Positions 9,730 to 20,063 of a stretch of 52,546 nt of DNA are shown here, one piece after another. Source of the DNA: Halohasta litorea (lineage in GTDB: Archaea; Halobacteriota; Halobacteria; Halobacteriales; Haloferacaceae); contig NZ_JANHDJ010000011.1 of assembly GCF_024494645.1 (NCBI RefSeq), forward strand, positions 1 to 52,546. The letters run 5' to 3'. The position numbers were made by a program, and so were the translations under genes. Under the pieces are notes generated by a model. The model worked only from the letters and a program-made list of their open reading frames with translations. It had not been told where the DNA came from and ran no database searches. Every line of letters starts with the position of its first letter. The first letter of the stretch is position 1.

Positions 9730-10689
9730 ATGGTTTGGTCTGTCCGGCTCGATGACGAAGAGCACGAAACAGAGCAATCTGACGACGAAATTGAGGGGAC
9801 TACCTGCTCAGGATGTGGTTCAGACAAAATTATCCAACAGTCTAGCCGAGGGGAGCGGATCTGTGAAGAGTGCGGGCTCGTCATAGCAGAGGACTTGGTA
9901 GATTCTGGCCCAGAGTGGCGGGCATTCAATCATCAAGAACGACAGGAAAAGTCCCGTGTCGGGGCCCCGACCACCAGCACAATGCATGATAAGGGTCTGA
10001 CCACCCAGATCGACTGGAAAGACAAAGACGCGTATGGGCGAGCAATCTCGTCAAAGAAGCGGTCGCAAATGCACCGCCTTCGGAAATGGCAGGAGCGAAT
10101 CCGGACGAAGGATGCTGGGGAACGGAACCTCCAATTTGCGCTCAGCGAGATTGACCGGATGGCGAGTGCACTCGGTGTCCCGCGAGACGTTCGTGAGGTA
10201 ACGAGTGTCATCTACCGCCGGGCATTAGATGAGGATCTGATTCGCGGACGGTCGATCGAAGGCGTGGCGACGGCTGCGCTCTATGCGGGCTGTCGGCAGG
10301 AAGGTATCCCGCGGTCACTGGAGGAGATAGCGGAGGTTTCGCGTGTTGAACGCATTGAAATCAGTCGTACCTATCGATATATTTCAAATGAACTTGACCT
10401 CGAACTGTTGCCGATAGACCCAAAACAGTACGTCCCGCGATTCAGTTCGAAGCTTGATCTTCCCCAAGAGGTTGAAGCAAAGGCCAACGAAATTATCGAA
10501 GAGACTGCTGATCCGTTACTGTCGGGCCGCGGACCATCCGGATTCGCTGCGGCTGCGATTTATGCCGCCGCAATGCTCTGTAACGAGAAACGCACACAGC
10601 ACGAGGTGGCGGATGTGGCGCAGGTAACCGAGGTGACTATTCGCAACCGATACCAAGAACAGATCGAGATGTTAGATATACATCAGTAG
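9730..10689 (+). CDS. tfb: Transcription initiation factor TFIIB
   Basis: A 319-residue archaeal TFIIB that bridges TBP/TATA and RNA polymerase. It has an N-terminal zinc ribbon (Cys26, Cys29, Cys45, Cys48), the B-reader/linker segment ([10 protein letters not shown], then SRVGAPTT and a basic stretch [17 protein letters not shown]), and two cyclin-like repeats (about 120-210 and 220-315, including [17 protein letters not shown] and the parallel [18 protein letters not shown]). Haloarchaea encode several TFIIB paralogues with differing promoter preference, so this is one of a set. The 20-residue acidic extension before the zinc ribbon is typical. A TATA-like stretch lies about 30 bases before the ATG, consistent with a leaderless mRNA. 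It ends in TAG, showing that amber is an ordinary stop in this genome. Confidence 0.95.
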   Translation: MVWSVRLDDEEHETEQSDDEIEGTTCSGCGSDKIIQQSSRGERICEECGLVIAEDLVDSGPEWRAFNHQERQEKSRVGAPTTSTMHDKGLTTQIDWKDKDAYGRAISSKKRSQMHRLRKWQERIRTKDAGERNLQFALSEIDRMASALGVPRDVREVTSVIYRRALDEDLIRGRSIEGVATAALYAGCRQEGIPRSLEEIAEVSRVERIEISRTYRYISNELDLELLPIDPKQYVPRFSSKLDLPQEVEAKANEIIEETADPLLSGRGPSGFAAAAIYAAAMLCNEKRTQHEVADVAQVTEVTIRNRYQEQIEMLDIHQ

Positions 10690-10717
10690 AACTGGCTACG
10701 AAATTCATCCAAGAGAC

Positions 10718-12163
10718 ATGACCAAACCCACAGCCGTCTCGGTACGCGACCTTGCGTGTGAGATTAGGACTGGAAGGCAGTCTTCTCTGAATCTCCTTGA
10801 GTCAGTTCTTGACCGTATTGAGGCGATCGATGAGTTGAACGCGTTTATTACGGTAACCGAAGAATCGGCACGGAACCGTGCTCGAATGGCTGACGATGCA
10901 GCCGCACGTGGTGACGATCTCGGCCCACTCCATGGCGTGCCGGTCGCAATCAAGGACCTCCGGACCCGAAAAGCGGGAATCCGGCATACGATGGGGCTCG
11001 CACCGTTGACTGATAATGTGGCCGACGACGATTCCATCACGGTTGAGCGGCTGGAAGCTGCAGGAGCAGTGATCGTCGGGACGACCAATACGCCAGCCCT
11101 TGGTCACACCATCAAGACGGAGAACAAGCTTGTCGGAGCGACTCCGACACCGTTCGACCATGACCGGTCAGCTGGTGGGTCTTCCGGTGGGTCTGCAGCG
11201 GCGCTTGCGGCCGGTGTGGTACCGCTCGCGACCGGATCAGACATCGGTGGCTCACTCCGAGTGCCCGCCTCCTGCTGTAACGTCGTCGGGCTGAAGCCGA
11301 CGTTCGGACTCATCCCCGAGCGCGTCCCCCGTGATGGCTTTAATACGCACTCCCCGTTTTTTGTTGGTGGACCAATGGCACGGACCGTCGAAGATACGGC
11401 GGTTTTGCTTGATGTCCTTGCGGGCCAAGATGACCGGGATCCATTCAGCGTTCCTCAACCAGAGACAGACTACACGGGAGCGACTGATCGACCAACTAAT
11501 GAGCTCTCAGTTGCGTATAGCCCGAATCTGGACTTGCAGCCGGTCTCACAAGTGGTGCGTGAGACGGTCAACGACGCTGTTACAGAGTTGGCGGCTGCTG
11601 GCGCTACTGTTGATACTGTCGACCTCTCACTGCCATCTTATGAGGACCTGTCGATGGCGTATGTCACACAGGTCGGCGTCTTTTTCAGTGCGTTCGCCCA
11701 ACATCTCGGAGACCGATACGACATCGACTTTGCGGCCGCCGACGTCGAAGACACAGTACATTCGACGATCACATTAGGAACGGAAACAGACGCTGCCACC
11801 GACCGATTACAGAACGTACCTCGCACTGCTGCATACGAGGAAATTCAGGACACATTGGCTGGCTACGATGTCCTCGTGACACCAACTCTTACTGTTCCAC
11901 CATATAGTAAGCGTCTCGCTGACGGCTATCCAACGGAGATTGACGGACACTCAGTGATGGGTGTCCCGACAGACGTTATGTTGACGTGGGTGTTTAACAT
12001 GACCGGCCACCCTGTGGCATCAATTCCGGCCGGATTTACCGACGAAGGCCTCCCTGTTGGATTGCAGATTGTTGGCCGACGATTCGCCGAGGAAGACATT
12101 CTGAGCGTCGCTGCTGCGATAGAGCGAGTCCGGCCGTGGACCGATCAGTACCCTGGAGTGTGA
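10718..12163 (+). CDS. Amidase signature family enzyme, copy 1
   Basis: A 481-residue amidase signature hydrolase with the complete Ser-cisSer-Lys triad: Lys79 in GVPVAIKD, cis-Ser155 in GGSSGGSAAALAAG, and nucleophile Ser179 in GSDIGGSLRVPAS, spaced 24 residues from cis-Ser as in the family. It hydrolyses or transfers amide nitrogen. It is not the GatA of an obvious tRNA amidotransferase because no gatB/gatC neighbours occur, so a stand-alone amidase is the better call. It lies 28 bases after TFIIB in the same direction. A close paralogue of identical length and identical triad numbering is at 17357-18802. Confidence 0.88.
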   Translation: MTKPTAVSVRDLACEIRTGRQSSLNLLESVLDRIEAIDELNAFITVTEESARNRARMADDAAARGDDLGPLHGVPVAIKDLRTRKAGIRHTMGLAPLTDNVADDDSITVERLEAAGAVIVGTTNTPALGHTIKTENKLVGATPTPFDHDRSAGGSSGGSAAALAAGVVPLATGSDIGGSLRVPASCCNVVGLKPTFGLIPERVPRDGFNTHSPFFVGGPMARTVEDTAVLLDVLAGQDDRDPFSVPQPETDYTGATDRPTNELSVAYSPNLDLQPVSQVVRETVNDAVTELAAAGATVDTVDLSLPSYEDLSMAYVTQVGVFFSAFAQHLGDRYDIDFAAADVEDTVHSTITLGTETDAATDRLQNVPRTAAYEEIQDTLAGYDVLVTPTLTVPPYSKRLADGYPTEIDGHSVMGVPTDVMLTWVFNMTGHPVASIPAGFTDEGLPVGLQIVGRRFAEEDILSVAAAIERVRPWTDQYPGV

Positions 12164-12455
12164 ATATCGTGGTCACCGTTGGGTAGCCCAGTGTACTGGC
12201 TCGCTCGAGAACCTCTCGAATGCCAAGATAGCACCCATATAGGCTTTCACACGAAATACACGGAGGGTCAGTCGAGCATCAAACAATTCCCCGATATTCT
12301 GGGAAGATAACATCGAGAAGATAACTGCACAGATCGCCCAGTTGATCGGGACTTCTAGCGGAGTCATGGTGAGATATTCACTAAGTATAACAATTGCACT
12401 AATATTTGATTTCAGCAAATGGTTATAATGAACGGGGTACAACGTCTCAAGTGCA
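12164..12455. other. Intergenic region with leaderless SOD promoter
   Basis: No gene accepted. An 89-codon reverse frame is open but unconvincing. A TATA-like TTATAAT at about 12422-12428 sits 28-30 bases before the SOD start codon, fitting a leaderless haloarchaeal promoter. Confidence 0.45.
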
Positions 12456-13067
12456 ATGTCCGAGCAATCCGATCCCGAACTGCCACCGCTCCCGTACGAC
12501 TATGATGCACTCGAACCGCACATTTCCGAGCAAGTGTTGACGTGGCACCACGATACCCACCATCAGGGCTATGTGAATGGCCTAGATAGCGCCGAAAAAA
12601 CGCTGGCGGAGAACCGCGAATCAGGCGACTTCGGTTCATCCGGAAGCGCGATGCGCAGCGTCACTCACAACGGCTGTGGCCATTATCTCCACACGTTGTT
12701 CTGGAACAATATGTCGCCCAACGGCGGCGGCGAACCGTCTGGCGATCTCCGCGAGCGTATCGAAGACGATTTCGGCACCTACGAGGGCTGGAAAGGGGAG
12801 TTCGAAGCCGCCGCGAGCTCCGCTGGTGGCTGGGCTCTCCTAGTGTACGATCCGGTCGCCAAGCAGCTGCGCAACGTTGTGGTCGACAAGCACGACCAGG
12901 GCGCGCTCTGGGGCGCTCATCCCGTCCTTGCGCTGGACGTCTGGGAGCATTCCTACTACTACGACTACGGCCCGGATCGGGGAAGCTTCATCGATGCCTT
13001 CTTCGAGGTCGTCGACTGGGAACACGCGACCGAGCAGTACGAGAAATCCGTCGATCACTTCGAATAA
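12456..13067 (+). CDS. sod: Superoxide dismutase (Mn/Fe)
   Basis: A 203-residue cytoplasmic Mn/Fe superoxide dismutase converting superoxide to oxygen and peroxide. Metal ligands by alignment to the family are His31 (WHHDTHH), His79 (GHYLHTLFW), Asp161 and His165 (DVWEHSYYYDY). The N-terminal alpha-hairpin (LPYDYDALEPHIS) and C-terminal alpha/beta domain are complete. The acidic surface is halophilic. It is probably monocistronic, with a TATA-like element just upstream. Confidence 0.96.
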   Translation: MSEQSDPELPPLPYDYDALEPHISEQVLTWHHDTHHQGYVNGLDSAEKTLAENRESGDFGSSGSAMRSVTHNGCGHYLHTLFWNNMSPNGGGEPSGDLRERIEDDFGTYEGWKGEFEAAASSAGGWALLVYDPVAKQLRNVVVDKHDQGALWGAHPVLALDVWEHSYYYDYGPDRGSFIDAFFEVVDWEHATEQYEKSVDHFE

Positions 13068-13185
13068 GATTATCCAGATCACCAGGCTGAGTAGGCGGCG
13101 TGCTTGGAGTCGTCCGAGATGGCAAAAAAGCCGTCTCGTGATGACGAGGGAGTAAATCTCTCGAACCACTTGCCCTCGAGCCGGT

Positions 13186-13599
13186 TCACACTATAGCGCT
13201 CCACACATCGATGAGCCACGCTTGCACAGGATTGGATGTAACTCGCATCGTGGCTGCACCAAAGCCAAAGGCGATCAAACTCATCAGTATAACAAATTCC
13301 GCGTTTGCATTCTTCGTATCAAGAAGGAGTGTGAGTAGCGTGAGTGTCCCGGACATCGCACACATGAAAACTCCCGCCAGGAAGCTCGACACAATAAAGA
13401 AGGGATCGGTAAAGCTCATCACGCCGAATTCAGGATCGTAGATGCCAATCACGCTGAGTGTAAACGCGATGCATAGATACCCGAATAACCAAACAACTAC
13501 AGCAGTGGTACCGAGCGAAGACAGACGGAATATCCGAAATAGTCCTCGCTCAAGCGGAGTGGATGGCTGCCGAGTTCGCCTGAGTGGAGGTTGACCCAT
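13186..13599 (-). CDS. Small membrane protein downstream of gdh
   Basis: A 137-residue protein with about four transmembrane helices (approximately 30-52, 65-87, 90-105 and 113-130) after a basic N-terminus (PPLRRTRQPS). Family unknown. Its start lies only three bases after the gdh stop codon, so it is translated from the same message. A membrane partner or an accidental passenger of glutamate metabolism are both possible. Confidence 0.65.
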   Translation of the reverse strand: MGQPPLRRTRQPSTPLERGLFRIFRLSSLGTTAVVVWLFGYLCIAFTLSVIGIYDPEFGVMSFTDPFFIVSSFLAGVFMCAMSGTLTLLTLLLDTKNANAEFVILMSLIAFGFGAATMRVTSNPVQAWLIDVWSAIV

Positions 13600-13602
13600 C
13601 TA

Positions 13603-14910
13603 TTACGGCCACAACCCCCGGGCCTCGTGAGCCTCAGCAATTCGAGAAAGCGCGACGATGTAGGCTGCATCACGCCAGGTGACATCACGGCTTTCGAACT
13701 CTGCTTGGACGTCACGCCAGGCAGCCTGCATCTCTGTTTCGAGTTCATCATTCACTCGTTCGAGAGACCAGGCTCGACGATTAATGTCTTGGAGCCACTC
13801 GAAGTAGCTCACCGTAACACCACCGGCGTTGGCGAGAATGTCGGGGATCACTGCAACATCTCGATCGGCGAGCATCGAATCTGCTGTCGAGGTGGTCGGA
13901 CCGTTTGCTCCTTCGACGACGAGATCCGCAGCAATCGCCTCTGCGTTCTCTTCCGTAATAACGTTCCCCAGAGCTGCGGGAATGAGCACGTCGACGTCGA
14001 GCGTGAGTAGCTCTTCGTTCGAGATCAGGGTATCCGCGTAGTCGGTGACGGCTTCCGGCTCCTCGTCGTGCGAGGGGACCGAAGCCGTATCGATCCCCTC
14101 TGGGTCGTACATCGCTCCGTTGACGTCGCTAATCCCGACGACCGTCGCTCCCCAATCGTCAAGCAGTCGGGCAGCATTTGCGCCGACACTTCCATATCCC
14201 TGTACTGCTACCGTCGTCTCCTCGAGTTGACGGTCGTAGTACTCGCAGACGAGTTGTGTGATAATCGCCACGCTCCGTCCGGGGGCTTCTTCACGGCCTT
14301 TACTGCCTCCGACGACCGGCGGCTTGCCGGTGACGACTCCCGGTGTCGTCTCGCCTTCTTGCATCGAGTACGCGTCCATCAGCCACGCCATCGTCTGTGG
14401 ATCCGTCCCCATGTCTGGGGCGGGAATGTCCTTGTTGGGACCGATGACGTTGCGAATCTCTTGTGCAAACCGACGGGTGAGCCGCTCTTTTTCCGCCGAG
14501 CTCAGCTCTTTCGGATTGACGGCGACGCCACCTTTGGCACCGCCGAACGGGAGGTCCATGACCGCACACTTCCAGGTCATCCACATGCCGAGTCCGACGC
14601 ATTCATCTCTGGTCACCTCGGGGTGGTACCGGAGCCCTCCCTTATACGGACCTCTGACGCTATCATGTTGGGCTCGGTATCCCGTGAAGACCTCGACTGT
14701 GCCGTCATCCCGTTCGACAGGGACGGTAACCTCATGGACTTTCTTCGGGTGTTTGAGCCGTTCGACGACATGCTGATCAATACTGAGATGGTCTGCGGCA
14801 TGGTGGAGCTGCCGGCGTGCCGTTTCGAGGGCTGATTTCGGTTTCGTAGATTGTACTGTCGAATCCTCTGTCTTGTCGCGGTCTTTATCGGAATTGGGTG
14901 CCATGGTCAT
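13603..14910 (-). CDS. gdh: Glutamate dehydrogenase (Glu/Leu/Phe/Val family)
   Basis: A 435-residue NAD(P)-linked glutamate dehydrogenase catalysing reversible 2-oxoglutarate amination. The substrate-binding lysines Lys90 ([11 protein letters not shown]) and Lys114 ([10 protein letters not shown]) and catalytic Lys126 ([13 protein letters not shown]) are present. The Rossmann domain begins near [17 protein letters not shown]. The first 30 residues are an acidic, low-complexity halophilic extension. GTG/ATG choices near the start are ambiguous by two codons (Met1 or Met3). It is the first gene of a two-gene operon with the small membrane protein. Confidence 0.93.
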   Translation of the reverse strand: MTMAPNSDKDRDKTEDSTVQSTKPKSALETARRQLHHAADHLSIDQHVVERLKHPKKVHEVTVPVERDDGTVEVFTGYRAQHDSVRGPYKGGLRYHPEVTRDECVGLGMWMTWKCAVMDLPFGGAKGGVAVNPKELSSAEKERLTRRFAQEIRNVIGPNKDIPAPDMGTDPQTMAWLMDAYSMQEGETTPGVVTGKPPVVGGSKGREEAPGRSVAIITQLVCEYYDRQLEETTVAVQGYGSVGANAARLLDDWGATVVGISDVNGAMYDPEGIDTASVPSHDEEPEAVTDYADTLISNEELLTLDVDVLIPAALGNVITEENAEAIAADLVVEGANGPTTSTADSMLADRDVAVIPDILANAGGVTVSYFEWLQDINRRAWSLERVNDELETEMQAAWRDVQAEFESRDVTWRDAAYIVALSRIAEAHEARGLWP

Positions 14911-15246
14911 TCTAGCGACATTCGACGATTTCGCATCGGTCCGCCACAGTCAGGACAGCAGCTAGTGCTGTCCACAGCGATGACTTTTTTTTTACTCGAA
15001 GCTCACGTACGGGCCCTTATTCGTTAGGCCAGCTTCGACATTTCGTATGTTAGGTTCTTTCGTTTATAATCGCACCGAACTATCTGACCCGCTCTCAATG
15101 GGCGCTGCCGTTCAGTCCGGACAACCCGCCCGGTTCGGTTTAGTATCTCTTCTATCATCTGTTCGATAGATTCAGGTTACGGCCAGTTGGCACGTCACCG
15201 CCGCAGAGGACCAAATCTACATACATCTATGGTGATTGGACTCCAT
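14911..15246. other. Divergent promoter region between gdh and the DUF1152 gene
   Basis: Contains a run of about ten T residues near 14985-14995 (A-tract on the gdh strand) and a TATA-like TTATAAT-type element near 15065. The two genes are divergent, so promoters for both should lie here. No gene seen. Confidence 0.35.
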
Positions 15247-16164
15247 ATGAATACGCTGGAAGACTCCTTCGACGTCGATCGTGCGCTCGTTTTCGGTATC
15301 GGCGGGAGTGGCGACGTAGTCGGTAGTATCCCGACCGCCCGTTTTCTCGAATCGATGGGCGTCGACGTCATCCTAGGCGGGACAACCTGGGAACCGGTGC
15401 CTCGCGACTCCCGGCCTGGTCCTCGCAGCCTCTCGGAAGTGGTCGACTACGAGCGGATCAGCGAGACAGTCGGTATGGCAAACGGCGACACGAGAACCGA
15501 GGATGGGCTGGTGTTCTGCGAATCCCTCGTCGCCGACCACTTCGAACGACGGGTCGCGCTCATCGACATTAGCCGAGGTGTTCGGGAAATGACCAGTGGA
15601 CTTCGGGATGCTTGCGAGACGCTAGAAGTCGATCTCGTCGTCGGTGTTGACGCCGGCGGTGACATTCTCGCCCGAGGGGACGAACCGGGACTCCGTAGTC
15701 CGGTCACCGATGGGCTCGGCCTCGTTTCCTTGGAGAAACTCGACATCGACACGTGCATCGGGGTCATTGGATTTGGAAGCGACGGCGAATTGACCCTCGA
15801 TGAACTCAATCGAGCCTTCGAGTCGCTCTCCGAGGACGCGCTCCTCGGCTCATGGGGGATCACGCGTCAAGTCCGGTCGGAACTTGAAGCAGTGCTCGAC
15901 ATCGTTGATACGGAGGCGAGTCGGCTTCCCGTCGAAGCCGCGCGAGGTGAACTCGGGGAGCGAACGATCCGCCGCGGAGAGCTGTCCCTTGAGGTTACCG
16001 TCCCTAGCTCGGTAACGTTCTACTTCGAGACGGGCCCCGTGGCTGATCGTTCGGACGTCGCTACTCTCGTTCGCGATACGACCACCCTTGACGAAGCGGT
16101 CTCCGCCCTCCGCACCGGTGGTTACAGCATCGAATTTGACAAGGAAAAGAATCGGATCGATTGA
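15247..16164 (+). CDS. DUF1152 family protein
   Basis: A 305-residue protein from ATG 15247. A 20-codon longer in-frame form starting 15187 is rich in basic residues and unlikely. It opens with a nucleotide-binding-like glycine loop (LVFGIGGSGDVVG, about 14-26) and contains LVVGVDAGGDIL and CIGVIGFGSDGEL, motifs seen in the DUF1152 family, which is widespread in archaea and of unknown function. The repeated glycine loops suggest binding of a phosphorylated or nucleotide ligand. An IS fragment begins about 50 bases after the stop. Confidence 0.75.
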   Translation: MNTLEDSFDVDRALVFGIGGSGDVVGSIPTARFLESMGVDVILGGTTWEPVPRDSRPGPRSLSEVVDYERISETVGMANGDTRTEDGLVFCESLVADHFERRVALIDISRGVREMTSGLRDACETLEVDLVVGVDAGGDILARGDEPGLRSPVTDGLGLVSLEKLDIDTCIGVIGFGSDGELTLDELNRAFESLSEDALLGSWGITRQVRSELEAVLDIVDTEASRLPVEAARGELGERTIRRGELSLEVTVPSSVTFYFETGPVADRSDVATLVRDTTTLDEAVSALRTGGYSIEFDKEKNRID

Positions 16165-16214
16165 AAGTGATAATATGACACTGCGCCATCGCTCGCAAAT
16201 GGTCCCCGCTGAAT

Positions 16215-16943
16215 TTGAGTAGAGATGATGGGGGTCGCGCGTTCAAGTTCGCGACACTCTCGATTGTTGGATGGAATATCACGCTCGTCCTGGCTGTCGA
16301 GCCGGTGCGTGAGAGTTCAGCGTGGGACGAGAACCTGTCGAACCGGATTCACCGGGTCGTCCGTCGGCTTGTCCAGCGGGCGAAAGAACACGTCCCCATC
16401 GAGACGGTCCTGTGTGACCGGAAGTTCGACTCGATGCGGGTGTTTCAGACGCTCTCGAATCTCGACGTCAACTATCTCATTCCAAAGCGGATCACCAGCT
16501 CCGAACGCGAGGTGATAGAGCAGATGGACGAGGACGATCAGGAAGTCGCTGTTGAATCGGCGTCCGTCCACGTGGAGGCAGGGTCACACCCGATGCGGTT
16601 CCTGTACGTCCCGCCGACGAGCGGTGACGGGACGACGGTGTTCGCGACGAACCTCCGAGTAGGACCGGATGAAGCCGAGACATTCTGTCGCCGGTACAGT
16701 CGTCGCTGGCAGATCGAAAACGAGTACAAGTCGATTAAAGGCGATTTTCTGGCGAAGACGTCCTCGAAGGACTACCGCGTGCGGTTGTTCTACTTCGTGT
16801 TCGCGGTGTTGTTGTACAATATTTGGCGGCCCACGTACTTCCTGCTGAAAGCGGGTGTCGACGGCGAGATGAACTACGCACCTGTGTTGACCGCGGGTGA
16901 GTGTGTCGGGATCATCGTCTCGGCGCTGATCCCACCTGACTGA
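16215..16943 (+). pseudogene. 5'-truncated IS4-type transposase
   Basis: The 242 codons match the C-terminal part of the complete transposase at 45814-47424 (from about GGRAFKFATLSIVG to IPPD), including the second catalytic Asp region (VLCDRKFDS) and the IS4 signature around the catalytic Glu (YSRRWQIENEYKSIK). The N-terminal half with the first catalytic Asp is gone, so it cannot transpose. Residue and base differences from the 45.8 kb copy are numerous, so it is an old or separately acquired copy. Confidence 0.85.
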
Positions 16944-17356
16944 GCGACTGATTCCCCATCGGGATCACCGCTTGGGAGTGGCGACGCTCTGTAGGAGCAC
17001 CAAAATCCGAGCAATTTCCCAAGCTCGCTCGATTATCTCGTTCAAGGTGGGCAGGAATCGAGCGCTTCGTTGGGGGATGGACGCCAAACCGGCGGAGATT
17101 CAACCCAAAACTGGCCTATCCTCCGAAACTGCGAACTTCCAAGCCCGACCAGTAGTTGAGACTGGCTGTCTTAATGCACACAGTTCCGATTGGCTCTTCC
17201 GGTATCTTATTTATCAGATATGGATTAAGATGGAACCGCTGTCAGATAGAGATGCGTATTGCTCGGACGAATTGTCCGAACCGCTGCGTACCCTACCAGC
17301 TAGGCTGGCGGGCACTGACCAAGCCTTTATTTCCCAATACGTGGTCTTGAGGAGGT
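16944..17356. other. IS 3' flank and promoter region of amidase 2
   Basis: Contains a small stem-loop just after the transposase remnant (TCCC-CATC-GGGA), the shared IS right-end motif at 16976-16988, and a copy of the short repeat CTATCCTCCGAAACTG near 17116-17131. An AGGAGG purine run at 17350-17355 sits immediately before the GTG start of the amidase, unusually close. No other gene seen. Confidence 0.5.
16976..16988 (+). repeat. IS4-type right-end motif, copy 1
   Basis: GAGTGGCGACGCT lies 32 bases after the truncated transposase stop. The same motif follows the other two IS4-type transposases at similar distance (25361-25373 and 47456-47468), so it probably marks the element terminus. Confidence 0.5.
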
Positions 17357-18802
17357 GTGTCTGATTTCAGAGGACAGTTGACCCGCGAACTCGCAGAAGC
17401 GGTTCGTCACGAAACGGTGTCCTCTTTGGAACTCGTCGAGGCGGCGCTGGAACGCATCGAGGCGACCGCAGAGTTGAACGCATTCATTACGGTCGTCGCG
17501 GACTCGGCTCGTGAGTGCGCTCGTCAGGCCGATCAGGCAGCCAGTCGTGACGAGAATCTCGGTCCGCTTCACGGTGTCCCGGTTGCTATCAAGGATCTTC
17601 GGAGCCGGAAGGCTGGCGTTCGGAATACGATGGGACTTGCACCGCTCGCGGACAACGTTGCTGGTGAGGATTCTATTATAGTCGAACGGTTGGAGGCTGC
17701 TGGCGCAGTCATCGTTGGTACCACCAATACACCAGCACTCGGCCATACCATCAAGACGGAGAATCGCCTCGTCGGAGCAACACCCACCCCGTTCGACCAC
17801 AACCGGTCTGCCGGGGGGTCCTCCGGTGGATCGGCAGCCGCACTTGCGGCAGGCACAGTACAATTAGCGACCGGGTCGGATATTGGCGGGTCGCTTCGAG
17901 TTCCGGCCTCCTGCTGCAACGTTATCGGCTTGAAGCCGACATTCGGACTCGTTCCAGAGCGAGTCCCGAATGACGGATTCAGCCCCCATTCTCCGTTTTT
18001 TGTCGACGGTCCGATGGCCCGAACTACGGAGGACATCGCCGTGTTCCTTGACGTTCTCGCGGGGCACGACAGCCGAGACCCGTATAGCGTCCCTGCCCCT
18101 AATGTGGACTACGTGGGCGCGATTGACCGGCCAACAGACGATCTATCGGTAGCATACAGTCTGAATCTGGGCCTCCAACCAATCGCACCAGCGGTGCGAG
18201 AGACAGTCACCGCCGCCGTTGATGATCTTGCGGCTGCTGGCGCAACCGTCGATACCACGGACGTGTCGCTTCCGCCCTACGGGGAACTTTCGAAGGCGTA
18301 TATCCAGCAGGTTGGTGTCTTTTTCCGTACGTTCGCTCGGCAAATCGCCGCGGAGTATCAGATCGACTTCGAAGCGGCGGACGTCGAGGAGACAGTCCGG
18401 GCGACTATCGAACTAGGAGCAGAGATCGATGCGACTGCTGAGCGACTGCAAAACGGCCCCCGGACTGCCGCGTACGACGGCATCGAAGACGCCCTCGAAG
18501 GCTCTGATGTCCTTGTAACTCCAACTCTCACTGTCCCACCGTATAGCAAACACCTTGCTGACGGCTATCCGACAGAGATTGACGGCCAGTCAGTGCGGGG
18601 CGTCCCGACCGATATGATGCTGACGTGGATATTCAACCTTACTGGGCATCCTGCGGCGTCAGTACCTGCTGGACTCACCGATGACGGCCTCCCCGTTGGG
18701 CTACAGATTGTCGGGAAACGGTTTGCTGAGGCTGATATACTGAGTGTCGCCGCAGCGCTTGAACGAGCGCGACCTTGGATGGACCACTATCCTGACGGCT
18801 AA
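17357..18802 (+). CDS. Amidase signature family enzyme, copy 2
   Basis: A 481-residue paralogue of the amidase at 10718-12163, collinear without gaps over nearly the whole length. The triad is the same: Lys79, cis-Ser155 and Ser179. The start is GTG at 17357 with a strong AGGAGG only one base upstream, so the true start could differ by a few codons. The two amidases differ mainly in surface residues and the N-terminal 20 residues. They flank SOD, gdh and DUF1152, which suggests duplication followed by insertion or rearrangement. Substrate unknown. Confidence 0.86.
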   Translation: MSDFRGQLTRELAEAVRHETVSSLELVEAALERIEATAELNAFITVVADSARECARQADQAASRDENLGPLHGVPVAIKDLRSRKAGVRNTMGLAPLADNVAGEDSIIVERLEAAGAVIVGTTNTPALGHTIKTENRLVGATPTPFDHNRSAGGSSGGSAAALAAGTVQLATGSDIGGSLRVPASCCNVIGLKPTFGLVPERVPNDGFSPHSPFFVDGPMARTTEDIAVFLDVLAGHDSRDPYSVPAPNVDYVGAIDRPTDDLSVAYSLNLGLQPIAPAVRETVTAAVDDLAAAGATVDTTDVSLPPYGELSKAYIQQVGVFFRTFARQIAAEYQIDFEAADVEETVRATIELGAEIDATAERLQNGPRTAAYDGIEDALEGSDVLVTPTLTVPPYSKHLADGYPTEIDGQSVRGVPTDMMLTWIFNLTGHPAASVPAGLTDDGLPVGLQIVGKRFAEADILSVAAALERARPWMDHYPDG

Positions 18803-18939
18803 TTTTGGCGGTACGTGTCGTGCTGTACTTAGTTTGTTCCTCAACAGCGGTGTCGTAGGATTGCGTATGATTCGACCTTCTAATGCCAGAAACGCCCGAT
18901 AACAGTACCCTTTTGCCGCTCCTTTTGCGAGTTCAACTA

Positions 18940-20016
18940 ATGACAGAGCAGGGCTCGTCGGAGACTGAAGACCGAAAAGACGACCATATCCAGATTGTTC
19001 AGGAGCGGGACGTTGAAACGACAGGAACGGGCTTTGAAGACGTACAGCTCGTTCACGAAGCACTTCCGGAACTCGATTATAATGCTATTGATCCGTCCAT
19101 CGAGTTCTTGGGACACGAGTTATCTGCCCCAATCTTCATCGAGAGCATGACCGGTGGTCACCCCAACACCACGGAACTCAATCGAGCACTGGCCCGCGCT
19201 GCCGGCGAGACGGGCATCGCTATGGGGCTCGGAAGCCAGCGGGCCGGCCTTGAACTCGATGATGACAGCGTCCTCAAATCGTATACTGTCGTCCGTGATG
19301 CTGCGCCCGATGCGTTCATCTATGGAAATCTCGGTGCGGCGCAACTCCGGGAGTACGACATCGAAATGGTCGAGCAGGCAGTCGAGATGATCGACGCCGA
19401 CGCGCTCGCGGTCCACCTGAACTTCCTCCAGGAAGCCACCCAACCAGAAGGCGACGTCGATGGCCGGAACTGTGTAGCTGCGATCGGACACGTATCTGAG
19501 GACCTCTCAGTACCGATCATCGTCAAAGAAACGGGTAACGGAATCTCCGGGGAGACTGCCCGAAAGCTAACTGCGGCAGGGGTTGACGCGATCGATGTCG
19601 CTGGAAAAGGCGGTACGACGTGGTCTGGGATCGAAGCCTACCGTGCAGCGGCCGCGAATGCACCACGACAGCAACGGATCGGCACCCTGTTTCGAGAGTG
19701 GGGGATCCCGACCGCTGCGAGCACGATCGAGTGTGTTGCCGAACACGAGTGCGTAATCGCGAGTGGTGGTGTCCGGACAGGATTAGACGTGGCAAAAGTG
19801 ATTGCATTAGGTGCCCTCGCCGGCGGGCTGGCGAAACCGTTCTTGAAACCGGCTACAGAGGGGCCTGAAGCCGTTATCGAACGAGTCGAGGATCTGATCG
19901 CTGAACTGCAGACCGCTATGTTCATCACTGGTTCGAGGACGATCGAAGACCTCCAACAGACCGAATACGTGTTGCAGGGAAAAACACGCGAATACGTTGA
20001 ACAACGTCCTCTCTGA
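18940..20016 (+). CDS. fni: Type 2 isopentenyl-diphosphate delta-isomerase
   Basis: A 358-residue FMN-dependent type 2 IPP isomerase interconverting IPP and DMAPP for archaeal isoprenoid lipid synthesis. ATG 18940 is chosen because it puts the conserved RKDDHI motif near residue 12. Other landmarks are MTGGHP (flavin/substrate loop), [22 protein letters not shown] (substrate and Mg2+ binding), [23 protein letters not shown] and the phosphate-binding SGGVRTG and ALAGGLAKP. Length is normal. Haloarchaea usually use this isomerase beside the mevalonate pathway. Confidence 0.93.
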   Translation: MTEQGSSETEDRKDDHIQIVQERDVETTGTGFEDVQLVHEALPELDYNAIDPSIEFLGHELSAPIFIESMTGGHPNTTELNRALARAAGETGIAMGLGSQRAGLELDDDSVLKSYTVVRDAAPDAFIYGNLGAAQLREYDIEMVEQAVEMIDADALAVHLNFLQEATQPEGDVDGRNCVAAIGHVSEDLSVPIIVKETGNGISGETARKLTAAGVDAIDVAGKGGTTWSGIEAYRAAAANAPRQQRIGTLFREWGIPTAASTIECVAEHECVIASGGVRTGLDVAKVIALGALAGGLAKPFLKPATEGPEAVIERVEDLIAELQTAMFITGSRTIEDLQQTEYVLQGKTREYVEQRPL

Positions 20017-20063
20017 AGGGAGAAGCCATATCCTTCGACGGTCGATCATCATTAGATGATTGT

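Noticed and set aside
12173-12442. 89-codon reverse frame before SOD
   Set aside because: Overlaps the SOD promoter, has no homology I recognise and a composition unlike haloarchaeal proteins.
14980-15000. T-run as a transcription terminator
   Set aside because: It lies between two divergent genes, where no transcript needs to end.
15040-15062. TTAGG occurrences upstream of the DUF1152 gene as iron boxes
   Set aside because: Only the left half-site is present, with no facing CCTAA arm.
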